Shown piece after piece: positions 1 through 9,177 of a DNA stretch of 64,000 nucleotides. Numbering within the stretch: the stretch's first letter is position 1; every line of letters begins with the position of its first letter. The position numbers and the translations under genes were made by a program. The DNA is from Streptomyces albus subsp. albus (GTDB lineage: Bacteria; Actinomycetota; Actinomycetes; Streptomycetales; Streptomycetaceae): the NCBI RefSeq assembly GCF_000725885.1, contig NZ_JODR01000018.1, positions 248,001 through 312,000 on the forward strand, given 5' to 3'. The notes beneath the pieces were generated by a model. That model saw nothing but the letters and a program-made list of their open reading frames with translations. It was not told where the DNA came from and did no database searches.

Positions 1-2
1 AC

Positions 3-1994
3 GTCGCGAACCGCCTCGTCATGGGCGCGATGCACCTCAACCTGGAGACCCTCGGTGACGGCGGCGCGGCCCTGGCCGCCTTCTACGCCGCACGGGCACG
101 CGGCGGAGCCGGCCTCATCGTCACCGGCGGCTCGGCCGTCAGCCCCGTCGCCGCCGGCGGCCCCGGCTACAGCCACATCAACGACCCCGCCCACCATCCG
201 GCGCTGCGCCGCGCCGCCGCCGCCGTGCACGAGGCCGGCGGCAAGATCGCCCTCCAGCTCTTCCACGCCGGCCGGTACGCGCTGCTGTCCGGCACCGGGC
301 TGACGCCGGTCGCCCCCTCGGCCGTCCCCAGCCGCTTCGCCCGCACCACCCCCAGGGAACTGACCGACCAGGAGATCCGCGCCACCCTCGACGACTTCGC
401 CCGCGGCGCGGCCACCGCCCGGGAACTGGGCTTCGACGCCGTCGAGGTGATGGCCTCCGAGGGCTATCTGCTCAACCAGTTCCTCTCGCCCCTGACCAAT
501 CTGCGCACCGACGCCTGGGGCGGCGACGCCGCACGCCGCCGCCGCTTCCCCCTCGAAGTGCTGCGCGCCGTGCGGGAAGCCGCCGGCGAGGACTACCCCG
601 TCCTCTTCCGCATCTCCGGCGCCGATCTGATGCCCGGCAGCAGCACGCAGGAGGAGACCGACGCCTTCGCCGTCGCCCTGGCCGACGGCGGTGTCGCCGC
701 GGTCAACGTCGGCGTCGGCTGGCACGAGTCGCGCATCCCCACCGTCCAGTCGGCCGTGCCGCCCGGCACCTGGGCCGGGCACGCCGAAGCCGTCAAGAAG
801 GCCCTGTGCGCCGCGGGCCACCCCGACCTGCCCGTCATCGCCTCCAACCGCGTCAACCGCCTCGACCAGGCCGAGGAACTGCTGAGCGGCGGCGGCATCG
901 ACCACGTCTCCATGGCCCGGCCCTTCCTTGCCGACCCCGATCTGGTCGGCAAGGAGCGCGCCGGAGCCGGCCACCTCGTCAACGTCTGCCTCGCCTGCAA
1001 CGAGGCGTGCATCGACCGCTCCTTCGGCAGCGAACGCGTCTCCTGCCTGGTCAACCCCCGGGCCGGACACGAGGGCGAGTTCCCCGAGGAGCCCGTCGGC
1101 CCGGCCGGCCGCCGCAGCTACGCCGTCATCGGCGGCGGCCCCGCCGGACTCGAAGCGGCCCGCGCCCTGGCCGCGCTCGGCCACCACGTCGAACTCTTCG
1201 AGGCCGAGCGCGAACCGGGCGGCCAGTTCCGGCTCGCCCGGCAGGTCCCCGGCAAGGAGGACTTCGGCGCCACCGTCCGCTACTACACCGCCGAACTCGA
1301 CCGGCTCGGCGTGCGCGTCCACCTCGCACGGCGTCTCGGGCTCGGCGACACCGCGCTCCTGAGCCGCTTCGACGGAGCCGTCCTGGCCACCGGTGTGCAG
1401 CCCCGGCTGCCCGACATCCCCGGCTGGACCCTCCTGCCCACCCTCACCTATCCAGAAGCCTTCGCCCGGCCCGAGAGCCTCGGCGAACGTGTCGTCCTCG
1501 TCGGCGGCGGAGGCATCGCCATGGACCTCGCCCACCTGCTGACGGGCGACCCCGGCCCCACCGACCCCGAACGGTTCTTCGCCGCGCACGGGCTGCGCGA
1601 CAGCCCGCCGCCGGCCACCCCGCCCGCCCGGCACCGGCTCACCCTCGTACGGCGCGGCAGCCGCATCGGCTCCGGCACCTCGGCCAGCACCCGCTGGGTG
1701 GTGCTCTCCGCCCTCCGCGCGCACGGCGTGGAGACGGTCACCGGCGTCACGTACCAGGAAGTCACCCGCGAAGGGCTCGTGGTGCGGGACGCCGAGGACC
1801 GCGAGCGGCTGATCCCGGCCGACACCCTCGTCTTCGCCGCCGGGCAGGAGAGGGAACGGTCCGTGGTGCCGGCGCTGCGGGCCGCCGGGGTGCCGTTCGA
1901 GGCCGTCGGCGGCGCGCGCGACGCGAACGGTGTCAACGCCGTCCGCGCCACCGGCGAAGCCCTGCGCGCCGCACACCGCCTGGCCGCCCGCTGA
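3..1994 (+). CDS. NADH:flavin oxidoreductase / 2,4-dienoyl-CoA reductase-like enzyme, 5' partial
   Basis: Old-yellow-enzyme-type flavoenzyme with the layout of bacterial 2,4-dienoyl-CoA reductase (FadH): an N-terminal FMN TIM barrel, an iron-sulfur cluster and a C-terminal FAD/NAD(P) half. Counting from the ATG at base 21, the cluster ligands are C323, C326, C330 and C342 (CX2CX3CX11C), and a dinucleotide fold GGGPAG lies at 371-376. A second glycine motif (VGGGGIAMD) follows around 495-505. The reading frame is open to the window edge, and the codons before that ATG read VANRLV, which matches the usual conserved RNRxVM start of the barrel. The gene therefore begins upstream of the window. 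In fatty-acid oxidation such enzymes reduce double bonds with NADPH, but a role in detoxifying other enones cannot be excluded from sequence alone. Confidence 0.88.
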   Translation, partial: VANRLVMGAMHLNLETLGDGGAALAAFYAARARGGAGLIVTGGSAVSPVAAGGPGYSHINDPAHHPALRRAAAAVHEAGGKIALQLFHAGRYALLSGTGLTPVAPSAVPSRFARTTPRELTDQEIRATLDDFARGAATARELGFDAVEVMASEGYLLNQFLSPLTNLRTDAWGGDAARRRRFPLEVLRAVREAAGEDYPVLFRISGADLMPGSSTQEETDAFAVALADGGVAAVNVGVGWHESRIPTVQSAVPPGTWAGHAEAVKKALCAAGHPDLPVIASNRVNRLDQAEELLSGGGIDHVSMARPFLADPDLVGKERAGAGHLVNVCLACNEACIDRSFGSERVSCLVNPRAGHEGEFPEEPVGPAGRRSYAVIGGGPAGLEAARALAALGHHVELFEAEREPGGQFRLARQVPGKEDFGATVRYYTAELDRLGVRVHLARRLGLGDTALLSRFDGAVLATGVQPRLPDIPGWTLLPTLTYPEAFARPESLGERVVLVGGGGIAMDLAHLLTGDPGPTDPERFFAAHGLRDSPPPATPPARHRLTLVRRGSRIGSGTSASTRWVVLSALRAHGVETVTGVTYQEVTREGLVVRDAEDRERLIPADTLVFAAGQERERSVVPALRAAGVPFEAVGGARDANGVNAVRATGEALRAAHRLAAR

Positions 1995-2137
1995 CCGCAC
2001 GCGGGAGCCCGGCCCCCGCGGGGGCACCCTCGGCCCCGCCCCCGCCGCACCGCGGCGGTCCCTCTCCCGGCGTCCCCCCGGGAAGAGCGGGGCGAGGTAC
2101 GGCCCCCACACACCGCAACCACGACGAAAGCAGCAAC

Positions 2138-3397
2138 GTGTCCCGACCCGACAGCACCGCATCCACCCGCGTCGTCGTCACCGGCATCGGCGCGCTCACC
2201 CCCGTCGGCAACGACCGGGAGAGCAGCTGGCAGGCGCTGCTCGCCGGCAGATCCGGCATCGCCGAGATCTCCCGGTTCGACGCCCGCGACTTCCCCACCC
2301 GCATCGCCGCCGAGGTGAAGAACTTCGCCGCCGAGGACCACTTCGACCGCAAGCGGCTGCGCCGCTCCGAACGCTTCTCGCAGTACGCCGTCGTCGCCGC
2401 CCGCGAAGCCGTCCACGACGCGGGCCTCGCCGTGGACGGCGACCCCGACGCCCGGATCGGCGTGCAGATCAACAACGCCGTGGCCGGCTTCCCCGGCATC
2501 GAGGCGGCGACCGACCAGCGCCACGACGACCCGCGCAAGGTCAGCCCGTACTTCGTCTCCTCCGTCATCCCCAACATGCCCGCCTGCGAGGTCGCCATCG
2601 ACCTGGGCGCGCACGGACCGGTGAACGCCTCGGCACTGGCCTGCGCCAGCGGCATCCACGCCCTGCTGGAAGCCCGCCGCACCATCCTCGCGGGCGACGC
2701 CGACGTGGTGGTGGCGGGCGGCACCGACGCGGCGATCACCCCCGTGATGTTCACCGGGCTGAGCAACATGGGAGCGCTCTCCACCCGCAACGACGCGCCC
2801 GAGCGCGCCAGCCGGCCGTTCGACGCCGAGCGCGACGGTTTCGTCTTCGGGGAGGGCGCCGTCGTCCTCGTCGTCGAGTCCGCCGAGCACGCGGCGGCCC
2901 GCGGCGCCCGGCCCTACATGGAGATCCGCGGTGGGGCGCTCACCTCGGACGCGTTCCACGTGAGCGCCCCCCACCCGTCGGGCGAGCACGCCGAGACGGC
3001 GATGCGGCGGGCACTGGCGGCGGCGCACACCGGCCCCGACGAGGTGGACTACGTGTGCGCGCACGGGACGGCCACCCGCATCAACGACCGGCTGGAGTCC
3101 CGCGCGCTGCGGTCGGTCTTCGGCGAGGCCGCCGACCGGCTGCTGGTCAGCTCCCCCAAGTCGATGGTGGGGCACATGATCGGCGCGGCTGGGGCGCTCT
3201 CGGCGATGGTCACCGCGCTGGCCATGCGCGACGGCGCGGTGCCCCCGACGGTCAACCTGGACACGCCCGACCCCGAGTGCGACCTGGACTACGTGCCGCA
3301 CACCGCGCGGAAGGCCGATGTCACCACGGCCCTGGTCAACGCCTTCGGCTTCGGCGGCCAGAACGTGGTCGCCGTCCTGGGCGCACCGCGGGACTGA
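2138..3397 (+). CDS. Beta-ketoacyl-ACP synthase, FabF type
   Basis: Condensing enzyme of 419 residues that would join malonyl-ACP to an acyl chain in the cytoplasm. The full KAS II catalytic set is visible: nucleophile C169 in ALACASG, H309 in CAHGTATRIND, K341 in SSPKSMVG and H346 four residues further on, each displaced by about six from E. coli FabF. The C-terminal NAFGFGGQN glycine loop is present. The GTG start is chosen because the next residues lead directly into the usual VVVTGIG strand; the ribosome site before it is weak. No acyl carrier protein or partner ketosynthase lies next to it, so this is a stand-alone ketosynthase and not part of a type II polyketide cluster. Whether it serves primary fatty-acid synthesis or a special lipid is open. 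Confidence 0.9.
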   Translation: MSRPDSTASTRVVVTGIGALTPVGNDRESSWQALLAGRSGIAEISRFDARDFPTRIAAEVKNFAAEDHFDRKRLRRSERFSQYAVVAAREAVHDAGLAVDGDPDARIGVQINNAVAGFPGIEAATDQRHDDPRKVSPYFVSSVIPNMPACEVAIDLGAHGPVNASALACASGIHALLEARRTILAGDADVVVAGGTDAAITPVMFTGLSNMGALSTRNDAPERASRPFDAERDGFVFGEGAVVLVVESAEHAAARGARPYMEIRGGALTSDAFHVSAPHPSGEHAETAMRRALAAAHTGPDEVDYVCAHGTATRINDRLESRALRSVFGEAADRLLVSSPKSMVGHMIGAAGALSAMVTALAMRDGAVPPTVNLDTPDPECDLDYVPHTARKADVTTALVNAFGFGGQNVVAVLGAPRD

Positions 3398-3457
3398 ACC
3401 CGGCTCCCGGGCCACGGGGGGAGGCCCGTCGCCCCTTACACGGCCCCGCCCTCACCC

Positions 3458-3514
3458 GCCGGACCGGCCGGGGCCCCGGCGTCCTGGCCGTCAGGGCCGG
3501 ACCGGCCGGGGCCC
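3458..3514. repeat. 19-bp direct repeat in a convergent intergenic gap
   Basis: The 19-base string GCCGGACCGGCCGGGGCCC occurs exactly twice, 38 bases apart, between the ketosynthase and the glycosylase, whose 3' ends face each other. Each copy can fold on itself (GCCGG/CCGGC arms), so the pair may act as a bidirectional terminator. There is no T run, as is usual in high-GC actinomycetes. Confidence 0.5.
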
Positions 3515-3556
3515 AGCCGGCGGTGAGCCGGGGCGGGGGCGGCCCAGGCGGAGGGC

Positions 3557-4462
3557 TCACTTCAGCAGGCGCGACAGCCGGCGGTCGGCGAGGGGCTTGC
3601 CCCCCGTCTGGCAGGTGGGGCAGTAGTCCAGCGCCGAGTCGCGGAAGGAGACCTGACGGACGGTGTCCCCGCACACCGGGCACGGCTCGCCCGCGCGGCC
3701 GTGCACCCGCATCCCCATCCGCTTGCCCGCCTTCAGCTCGGCGGCGGACAGCCCCCGCGCCCGCTCGACCGCGCCGCCGAGAGTGTCGCGCAGTGCGGCG
3801 TACAGCCCGGTGATCTCCTCCTCGGACAGCTCGGCCGCCAGTTTGAACGGGGACATCTTCGCGGCGTGCAGGATCTCGTCCGAGTATGCGTTGCCGATGC
3901 CGGAGACGACCGACTGGTCCCGCAGCAGCCCCTTCACCTGCCGGCGCCGGCCCGCCAGCAGGCCCGCCAGGGTGTCACGCCCGAAGCCGGGGGAGAGGGG
4001 GTCGGGGCCCAGCCGGGCGATGCCGGGGACATCCGTCACCTGGCGCACGACGTACACCGCCAGCCGCTTCTGGGTGCCCGCCTCCGTGAGGTCGAATCCC
4101 GGGCCGGGCCCGTCCGCGTCCGGCTGCGGGCTCAGCTCCACCCGCAGCGCGAGCGGCCCCTTGCCGGGGCGCGGGGGCGTGGCGGGCAGCGTGTCCTGCC
4201 ACCGCAGCCACCCGGCCCTGGCCAGGTGGACGACCAGATGCGGGCCCTCGTCCGGTGCGCCGCCGGGCCCGGCCGTCATCAGATCGAGGAACTTCCCGTG
4301 CCGTGCCACCCCGCTGAAGACGGCGCCCTCCAGTGCCTGCGGCGGCGGGTCGTACGTCTTGAGCACGTTGACCGCCACCGGCAGCATCCGGCGGACGGTG
4401 CGGCCGGGCAGCCGCTCGGCCAGGAAGTCCTTCAGCGCCTCGACCTCGGGCAGTTCCGGCAT
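3557..4462 (-). CDS. Fpg/Nei-family DNA glycosylase
   Basis: Base-excision repair enzyme of 301 residues that would remove oxidised bases and nick the abasic site. It starts with the diagnostic MPELPEVE, which supplies the catalytic P2 and E3, and has K57 in RHGKFLDL at the position of the Fpg catalytic lysine. Near the C-terminus is a zinc finger of the form CPVC-X16-CPTC. A helix-two-turn-helix region precedes the finger (IGNAYSDEILHAAKMSPF). It lies 37 bases upstream of the OsmC gene's 3' end on the same strand, so the two stress-related genes may be co-transcribed, with OsmC first. Substrate choice (8-oxoguanine or oxidised pyrimidines) cannot be read from the sequence. Confidence 0.9.
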   Translation of the reverse strand: MPELPEVEALKDFLAERLPGRTVRRMLPVAVNVLKTYDPPPQALEGAVFSGVARHGKFLDLMTAGPGGAPDEGPHLVVHLARAGWLRWQDTLPATPPRPGKGPLALRVELSPQPDADGPGPGFDLTEAGTQKRLAVYVVRQVTDVPGIARLGPDPLSPGFGRDTLAGLLAGRRRQVKGLLRDQSVVSGIGNAYSDEILHAAKMSPFKLAAELSEEEITGLYAALRDTLGGAVERARGLSAAELKAGKRMGMRVHGRAGEPCPVCGDTVRQVSFRDSALDYCPTCQTGGKPLADRRLSRLLK

Positions 4463-4499
4463 GGCGACGACCTCCAGCCGTGGTCCGAGCCGGGAGGGC

Positions 4500-4925
4500 T
4501 CAGACCAGCTTGGCCTCGTGGGTGATCGGGGTGGCCTTCAGCGCCTGGCTCACCGGGCAGTTCCGCGCGGCCTCGGCGGCTGCCGCGGCGAACGTCGCCT
4601 GGTCGATGCCGGGCACCTCGCCCTCCACGGTCAGATGGATGCCGGTGATGCCGGTGCCCGGCTGGAAGTCGACGGCGGCCTTCGTCGACAGCCTGGCCGG
4701 CGGGGTCCCCGCGTTGCCCAGACCGTTGGAGAGCGCCATGGAGAAGCAGCTCGAATGGGCCGCGGCGATCAGCTCCTCCGGGCTGGTGCGGCCCCCCGGC
4801 TCCTCGGCGCGGGCCGCCCAGGAGACCGGGTAGGCGCCGATGCCGGACGAGTCGAAGGTGACGGTGCCCTCGCCGGCCGCCAGATTGCCGGTCCAGACGG
4901 TGTGGGCGGTGCGTGTGGTGGCCAT
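4500..4925 (-). CDS. OsmC/Ohr-family peroxiredoxin-like protein
   Basis: Small cytoplasmic protein of 141 residues of the OsmC family, which reduces organic hydroperoxides through two cysteines. Both are visible, one in AHSSCFSMAL and one in RNCPVSQAL. The early TVWTGNL and the central TSPEELIAAA helix are typical of the OsmC branch. An in-frame extension of about 77 codons is possible upstream, but the chosen ATG is preceded by a good ribosome site (GAAAGGGG) at normal spacing and matches the family start (MATTRTAHTVW). It is divergent from the muramidase gene, and the 233-base gap between them should hold both promoters. Confidence 0.9.
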   Translation of the reverse strand: MATTRTAHTVWTGNLAAGEGTVTFDSSGIGAYPVSWAARAEEPGGRTSPEELIAAAHSSCFSMALSNGLGNAGTPPARLSTKAAVDFQPGTGITGIHLTVEGEVPGIDQATFAAAAAEAARNCPVSQALKATPITHEAKLV

Positions 4926-5158
4926 GGTGCCCCTTTCGGCTCGTGTGGTGCTTCGCGTCTGTCGCAGTACCCGATCCTGCGCCCTCGCCACGCGCCGCGC
5001 GCCCGGCGACGCGCCGGGCGGCCACAGCACCTTCACCCAGTGCGACAGTTCCCTTACGTTTCGCGCTCGCCGCGGCGGTACGGTGTGAGGCCCGGCGGGT
5101 ATCAAGGAGTAATCAGCCAGATCCGGAGCGTGAGAAAGAGAGTGGGTGGCACGCAACC

Positions 5159-5728
5159 ATGATCAAGGGCATCGATGTCTCCTCGTACCAGCCTTCGGAC
5201 TACAGCACCAGGGGAATCGAGTTCGTCTTCATCAAGCTCACCGAGGGGAAGTCGTACACCAACCCGAAATGGGTCGCGCAGCGCAAGACCGCGCGGGACG
5301 CCGGCCTCGTCACCGGCTTCTACCACTTCGTGCGGCCCGGCAGCATGAAGAAGCAGGCCGACTACTTCCTGTCGAAGATCAAGCTGGCCCCCGGCGACAT
5401 GCTCGTCCTCGACTGGGAGGATCCCAAGGTCAGCAACGACGAGAAGGACGACTGGATCAAGTACGTCCAGGACAAGGCCCCCAAGCACAAGGTCCTGCTG
5501 TACTGCAACCGCGACTTCTGGCTCAACCGCGACAAGACCTCGTTCGCGGGCGACGGTCTGTGGATCGCGCACTACAACGGGAAGCCCGGCGAGCCCGGCA
5601 TCAAGCACCGCTGGCGTTTCCACCAGTACACCAGCGACCCGATCGACACCAACCTCGGCGAGTTCGACAGCCGTGAGGCGCTGCGCAGTTGGGCGGGCGG
5701 ACGCAAGAAGAGCGCCGAGGGGGAGTGA
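5159..5728 (+). CDS. GH25 muramidase-like protein without signal peptide
   Basis: Glycoside hydrolase family 25 domain filling essentially the whole 189-residue protein. GH25 enzymes cleave the beta-1,4 bond between N-acetylmuramic acid and N-acetylglucosamine in peptidoglycan. The first acidic residue D6 is in GIDVSSYQ and the DXE pair is D85-W-E87 in VLDWED. GFYHFVRPG and the WIAHYN strand are also family features. The protein begins straight at the first beta strand. No signal peptide, twin-arginine motif, membrane segment or cell-wall-binding domain is present at either end, and upstream in-frame codons do not form one either. Export may be non-classical, or the protein may act in the cytoplasm or on lysis. 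Confidence 0.85.
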   Translation: MIKGIDVSSYQPSDYSTRGIEFVFIKLTEGKSYTNPKWVAQRKTARDAGLVTGFYHFVRPGSMKKQADYFLSKIKLAPGDMLVLDWEDPKVSNDEKDDWIKYVQDKAPKHKVLLYCNRDFWLNRDKTSFAGDGLWIAHYNGKPGEPGIKHRWRFHQYTSDPIDTNLGEFDSREALRSWAGGRKKSAEGE

Positions 5729-5804
5729 GCCCCGCACGGCCCCGGCGATCCCCGCGGGTGGCCGAGGGTCCCGCCCGGTGCCGGGGCCGGATACGCTCCC
5801 GTGC

Positions 5805-6377
5805 ATGCCGGAAGCCAACTCGCCCTCCTCGTCGTCCCCCCACGCCGGCCCGGCCGAAGGCGGCAGCGCACACGCCGCCCGCGCCACCGGCACCGGCGAG
5901 CCCGTCCCGACGACGACCACCCCCCGCCCCGCGACGGGGCCCGCGCCCGACAGCGGGCGGCAGGATGCCGCGCACACCGGGAAGACGGCGCACCAAGCGC
6001 CGCCGCGGCAGCCGTCCGGGCCCGGGGACCGGCCGGAGCCGCACCCCGCGCCCTCCGGCTCCACAGCCGGCCCGCAGCCGAGTAACGATGCGGACGAGCA
6101 CGGGCGCCCACCGCTGACGCCCCGTCAGGCACGGCGCATACGCATAGCCGTCTCCACCGTCGTCATGCTCGTCGTCGCCGCAGCCCTTGCAATCCGGCTG
6201 CGTTCCGCACCCTCGGTGCTGACCGTCGGCTTCTACGGTCTCGCGCTCATCCTCTCCGGCACCGCCATCGTCCTCAGCCGCCTGGGCCGAACCCGGGTGG
6301 CGACGGCCGTACTGGGGCTCGGCTTCGTCCTCGTCCTGTTCGGCGAGTGGCTGCTCGGCTTCTCCGGCGGGCCCTGA
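5805..6377 (+). CDS. Membrane protein with disordered N-terminus and three TM helices
   Basis: Protein of 190 residues that I do not recognise. The first 100 or so residues are rich in proline, serine, glycine and threonine and look disordered. A basic patch (TPRQARRIRI) then leads into three hydrophobic helices: about 20 residues ending in AAALAI, a second around VGFYGLALILSGTAIVL, and a third around TAVLGLGFVLVLFGEWLLGF. The ATG was chosen because it begins a compact frame after the muramidase; a longer frame to base 5673 is possible but has no ribosome site. It converges on the CoA-transferase gene with a 40-base gap. No function is suggested. Confidence 0.65.
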   Translation: MPEANSPSSSSPHAGPAEGGSAHAARATGTGEPVPTTTTPRPATGPAPDSGRQDAAHTGKTAHQAPPRQPSGPGDRPEPHPAPSGSTAGPQPSNDADEHGRPPLTPRQARRIRIAVSTVVMLVVAAALAIRLRSAPSVLTVGFYGLALILSGTAIVLSRLGRTRVATAVLGLGFVLVLFGEWLLGFSGGP

Positions 6378-6417
6378 CGCCCTGCCGCGCCGAGGGACCG
6401 GGCGCCCGTACGGGCCG

Positions 6418-8103
6418 TCAGATCCACTCGGCGCTGTCACCGCCGGCCGTACCCGGCAGACGTGCCCAGTCGCGGGGGCTGCACGCGGCGTCCGGTGTCC
6501 CGCCGCCGGGCCCGGCAGCGGCCGGGCCGGCCGTGCCGAAACCGACCGGCGGCAGCACGTACCGCAGGCGGCCCAGCGGACTCTCGGCCTCCGTCAGCCA
6601 CGGTGCCGGGTCCAACGGCGGCTGCTCGGCCGCCTCGCCGTCCGGTTCGTCACCCGCCGCCTCCCCGTCCCGGCCGGGCACCTCGTGCAGCAGCCAGTCC
6701 GCGGTCCGCGCCAGGGACAGCCGCACCAGCCGGGAACCCGCCGTCCCCGTGCGCTGCTCGGTCAGCGCGCGCAGCAGCCCGGCGGCCAGCAGATAGCCGG
6801 TGCCGTGGTCGAGTGCCTGCGCGGGCAGCGCACCGGGCACCAGATCGGGCGAGCTGGACGCCCCGCCCGCGCCGTCGGCCGCCTCCAGGCAGGCGATACC
6901 GGTCGCCGCCTGCACCAGGCTGTCGAAACCGCGCCGGCGCTGCCACGGCCCGGCCGCCCCCCAGGCGCTGAGCTGGCCCACCACCAGACCCGGACGGCGG
7001 TCCATCAGCGACTCGGGCGCCAGCCCGAACCGGTCCAGCGCCCCGGGGCGGTAGCCCGTCACCACCACGTGCGCCATGGACAGCAGTTCCTCGAAAGCGG
7101 CCTGTCCCGGGCGGCTCGACAGGTCCAGCAGTGTGGAGCGCTTGCCCAGGTCCGTATCGGCGTGCGTGTCCAGGAGCTCGGGCCGCTCCGGAGCGTCGAT
7201 GCGCAGCACGTCGGCGCCCAGCAGGGCGAGCGTGCGCGTCGCCACCGGCCCCGCCAGCACCCGGGTCAGGTCCAGGATCCGCACGCCCCGCAGCCCGCCC
7301 GGTCCCGTCGGTCCGTCCAGGGCGGGGGTGGGGGCCGCGTCCAGCCGGCTCAGCTCGACCAGCGGCAGCTGCGCGACGGCCGCGCGCTGGGGGTGCCGCG
7401 TCCACTCCTCGACGGTCCGGACGGCCACGGCCAGACCGCCCTCCGCGTGCACCGCCTCCTCCACGTCGCGCGCCTGACGGCCCGCCAGCTCGGTCGCCAC
7501 CCGGCCCGCCGCCGCCTCGTCCTCGGCGGGTCCGTGGTCGGGCATGCCCAGCGCCGACAGCAGCCGGGCCCGGTGGTGGGGGTAGTTGGCGTGGGTGCGC
7601 ACCCAGCCGTCGGCGGTACGCCAGAACCGGGACAGCGGCGCGAAGGTGACCGGCGCGCGCCCGTCGATGCGCACCAGCCGGTCGCTGTGGAACGCGGTGG
7701 CGACGGCGCCGTCGTCCACGCGGACGGGCGGCAGCAGGGCGCTGCGGGCCCTGACGCAGGAGAACTCGGCCGCCGCCAGGGAGCAGGCGGCGACCGTCGC
7801 GGAGGCCAGCTCACGGACGGGCAGCGCGGAGGGGAGCAGCCCGCCGCGCTGCTCCCGCGTGACGCGGCCCAGCAGTGCGGGGTCGCCGCCGAGTGCCGCC
7901 CATGCCTGGGCGGTCGCGGACGGTCGCCGGCCGGTCCGCCCGGTGACGGCGCCGGCGCTGCCGGCTGTTCCGGAGCCGCCGACGGCCTCCGGGCCCGGCT
8001 CGAACTCGACCTCGAACTTCCCGGCGCGCGCGGTGTCTCCCGCGGCGAAGCCCCGCGCCGACGGGGGCTTCCCGGCCTCTGAAAACTTATCCATACCGGA
8101 CAT
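6418..8103 (-). CDS. CaiB/BaiF family (family III) CoA-transferase
   Basis: Family III CoA-transferase of 561 residues, longer than the usual 380-410. The canonical domain starts in the middle (GLRGVRILDLTRVLAGP, then GADVLRID, GKRSTLLDL and VVVTGYRPGALDRFG). The N-terminal roughly 240 residues look like a second, degenerate CoA-transferase half. Such enzymes move CoA between carboxylic acids through an enzyme-bound anhydride. The ATG is supported by GAAAGG eight bases upstream. The gene stands alone between a membrane-protein gene and the GH114 gene. Substrate is not predictable; a link to the beta-oxidation genes about 6 kb away is possible but not shown. Confidence 0.82.
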   Translation of the reverse strand: MSGMDKFSEAGKPPSARGFAAGDTARAGKFEVEFEPGPEAVGGSGTAGSAGAVTGRTGRRPSATAQAWAALGGDPALLGRVTREQRGGLLPSALPVRELASATVAACSLAAAEFSCVRARSALLPPVRVDDGAVATAFHSDRLVRIDGRAPVTFAPLSRFWRTADGWVRTHANYPHHRARLLSALGMPDHGPAEDEAAAGRVATELAGRQARDVEEAVHAEGGLAVAVRTVEEWTRHPQRAAVAQLPLVELSRLDAAPTPALDGPTGPGGLRGVRILDLTRVLAGPVATRTLALLGADVLRIDAPERPELLDTHADTDLGKRSTLLDLSSRPGQAAFEELLSMAHVVVTGYRPGALDRFGLAPESLMDRRPGLVVGQLSAWGAAGPWQRRRGFDSLVQAATGIACLEAADGAGGASSSPDLVPGALPAQALDHGTGYLLAAGLLRALTEQRTGTAGSRLVRLSLARTADWLLHEVPGRDGEAAGDEPDGEAAEQPPLDPAPWLTEAESPLGRLRYVLPPVGFGTAGPAAAGPGGGTPDAACSPRDWARLPGTAGGDSAEWI

Positions 8104-8304
8104 TTTCGCACCTTTCGGTGCTGGAGCCCGGCTCGGCGGGGCGGTACCGGGCCCAGGTTACGGCGCCGGGCCGCCGGGCAGACGAACATGTGATCAAGGG
8201 ATCAGTTGTCCGGGGCCGGGGTCGGGAACGGAGCCGCGGCTGGGGCCCGCCGGGTCCGGGCCGGGGTGTCCGGGCGGTCGTGCGGGCGGGATCTCCCGCG
8301 CCGC

Positions 8305-9177
8305 TCAGCAGTGCGCGAAGACGTATCCCTTCTCGCCGCGGGGCTTCACATCCAGATCGCGGCGGACGACCGACAGCCGGTCCCCCCAGGTGCGGCAGGC
8401 GTTGGCCATCCCCTTGGCGTCGTACTCGACGTCCAGCACCCGGTCGTCGTAGGCCTTCGCGTACTGCTCGCACTCCTTGTACTGCCCGCACTGCTCCGTC
8501 ACCGCGAAGTCGAACCCCATCGCCTTCCGCCGCCCGACCATGTCCGCCGCGTTCTTCTGGCCCGCGGCCATGCCGCTGTCGTGCGCACGGCGGGTCAGCA
8601 GCTTGGCGAACGCGACGTTGTCGGCGTGGTCCAGGCGGTCGTCGGAGCGCTCGTAGGAGTCGAGGTTGTCGAGTTCGACGGCCTGGAAGCCCTTGTCGGC
8701 GCACCCGTCGATCCAGCGGCCGACGATACGGGCCAGTTCCGCGCGGTTCCCGGCGCTGGAGGTGTCGAAGATCGCCTCGTCCCAGTCGGTGTCCATCACC
8801 GGCTCGCCCTCGTCGTCGCGCAGCAGCAGCCGCGGGTGGTGCTCGTCCCACCACTCGAGGGCGTTCGGCTGGGCCTGGAAGGCGTTGACGTAGCAGACGC
8901 TGTAGTGGCCGGCCGCCGGTTCGGCCTTGCGGTCGCGGGAGACGACCCGCACTCCCTCGGGCGGTGAGTACGGGCCGCCGATCTGGTAGTCGAACCCGGC
9001 GTGCACAGGCGGGAGCCGCACCTCGCCGGCCGCCTTCCCGCGGTCCCGTTCGCCCGCGTCCCCGGAGTCCTCACCCGCGGCGCAGCCCCCCAGGAGAACG
9101 GCGGCCAGTGCGAGGGCGGCGGCACGGGCCGGGACGGACCGGCGCTCACGGGATGCGGGGGAGGCGGGGGCGTGCAT
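8305..9177 (-). CDS. GH114 endo-alpha-1,4-polygalactosaminidase lipoprotein
   Basis: Predicted secreted lipoprotein of 290 residues. A short basic start is followed by a hydrophobic stretch and the lipobox LLGGC, so it should be anchored to the outer face of the membrane. The mature part has the family 114 pattern: DYQIGG near the start, SVCYVNAFQ, FDTSSAGNRAELA and the acidic cluster AVELDNLDSY that probably carries catalytic carboxylates. The known family activity is endo-cleavage of alpha-1,4-linked polygalactosamine, as in fungal galactosaminogalactan. The ATG has AGGAG upstream. It lies on the same strand as, and 0.7 kb downstream of, an AgaS/aldolase/DeoR operon for galactosamine-type sugars, which supports this substrate. 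Confidence 0.83.
   Translation of the reverse strand: MHAPASPASRERRSVPARAAALALAAVLLGGCAAGEDSGDAGERDRGKAAGEVRLPPVHAGFDYQIGGPYSPPEGVRVVSRDRKAEPAAGHYSVCYVNAFQAQPNALEWWDEHHPRLLLRDDEGEPVMDTDWDEAIFDTSSAGNRAELARIVGRWIDGCADKGFQAVELDNLDSYERSDDRLDHADNVAFAKLLTRRAHDSGMAAGQKNAADMVGRRKAMGFDFAVTEQCGQYKECEQYAKAYDDRVLDVEYDAKGMANACRTWGDRLSVVRRDLDVKPRGEKGYVFAHC

Noticed and set aside
806..2137. Upstream in-frame extension of the ketosynthase
   Set aside because: The extension is an arginine/proline-rich shadow of the flavoenzyme gene; family homology begins only after the GTG at 2138.
1448..3415. Long open frame on the minus strand opposite the flavoenzyme and ketosynthase
   Set aside because: It is antisense to two genes with complete catalytic motifs; stop-free antisense frames are common at this GC content, and its translation is low-complexity.
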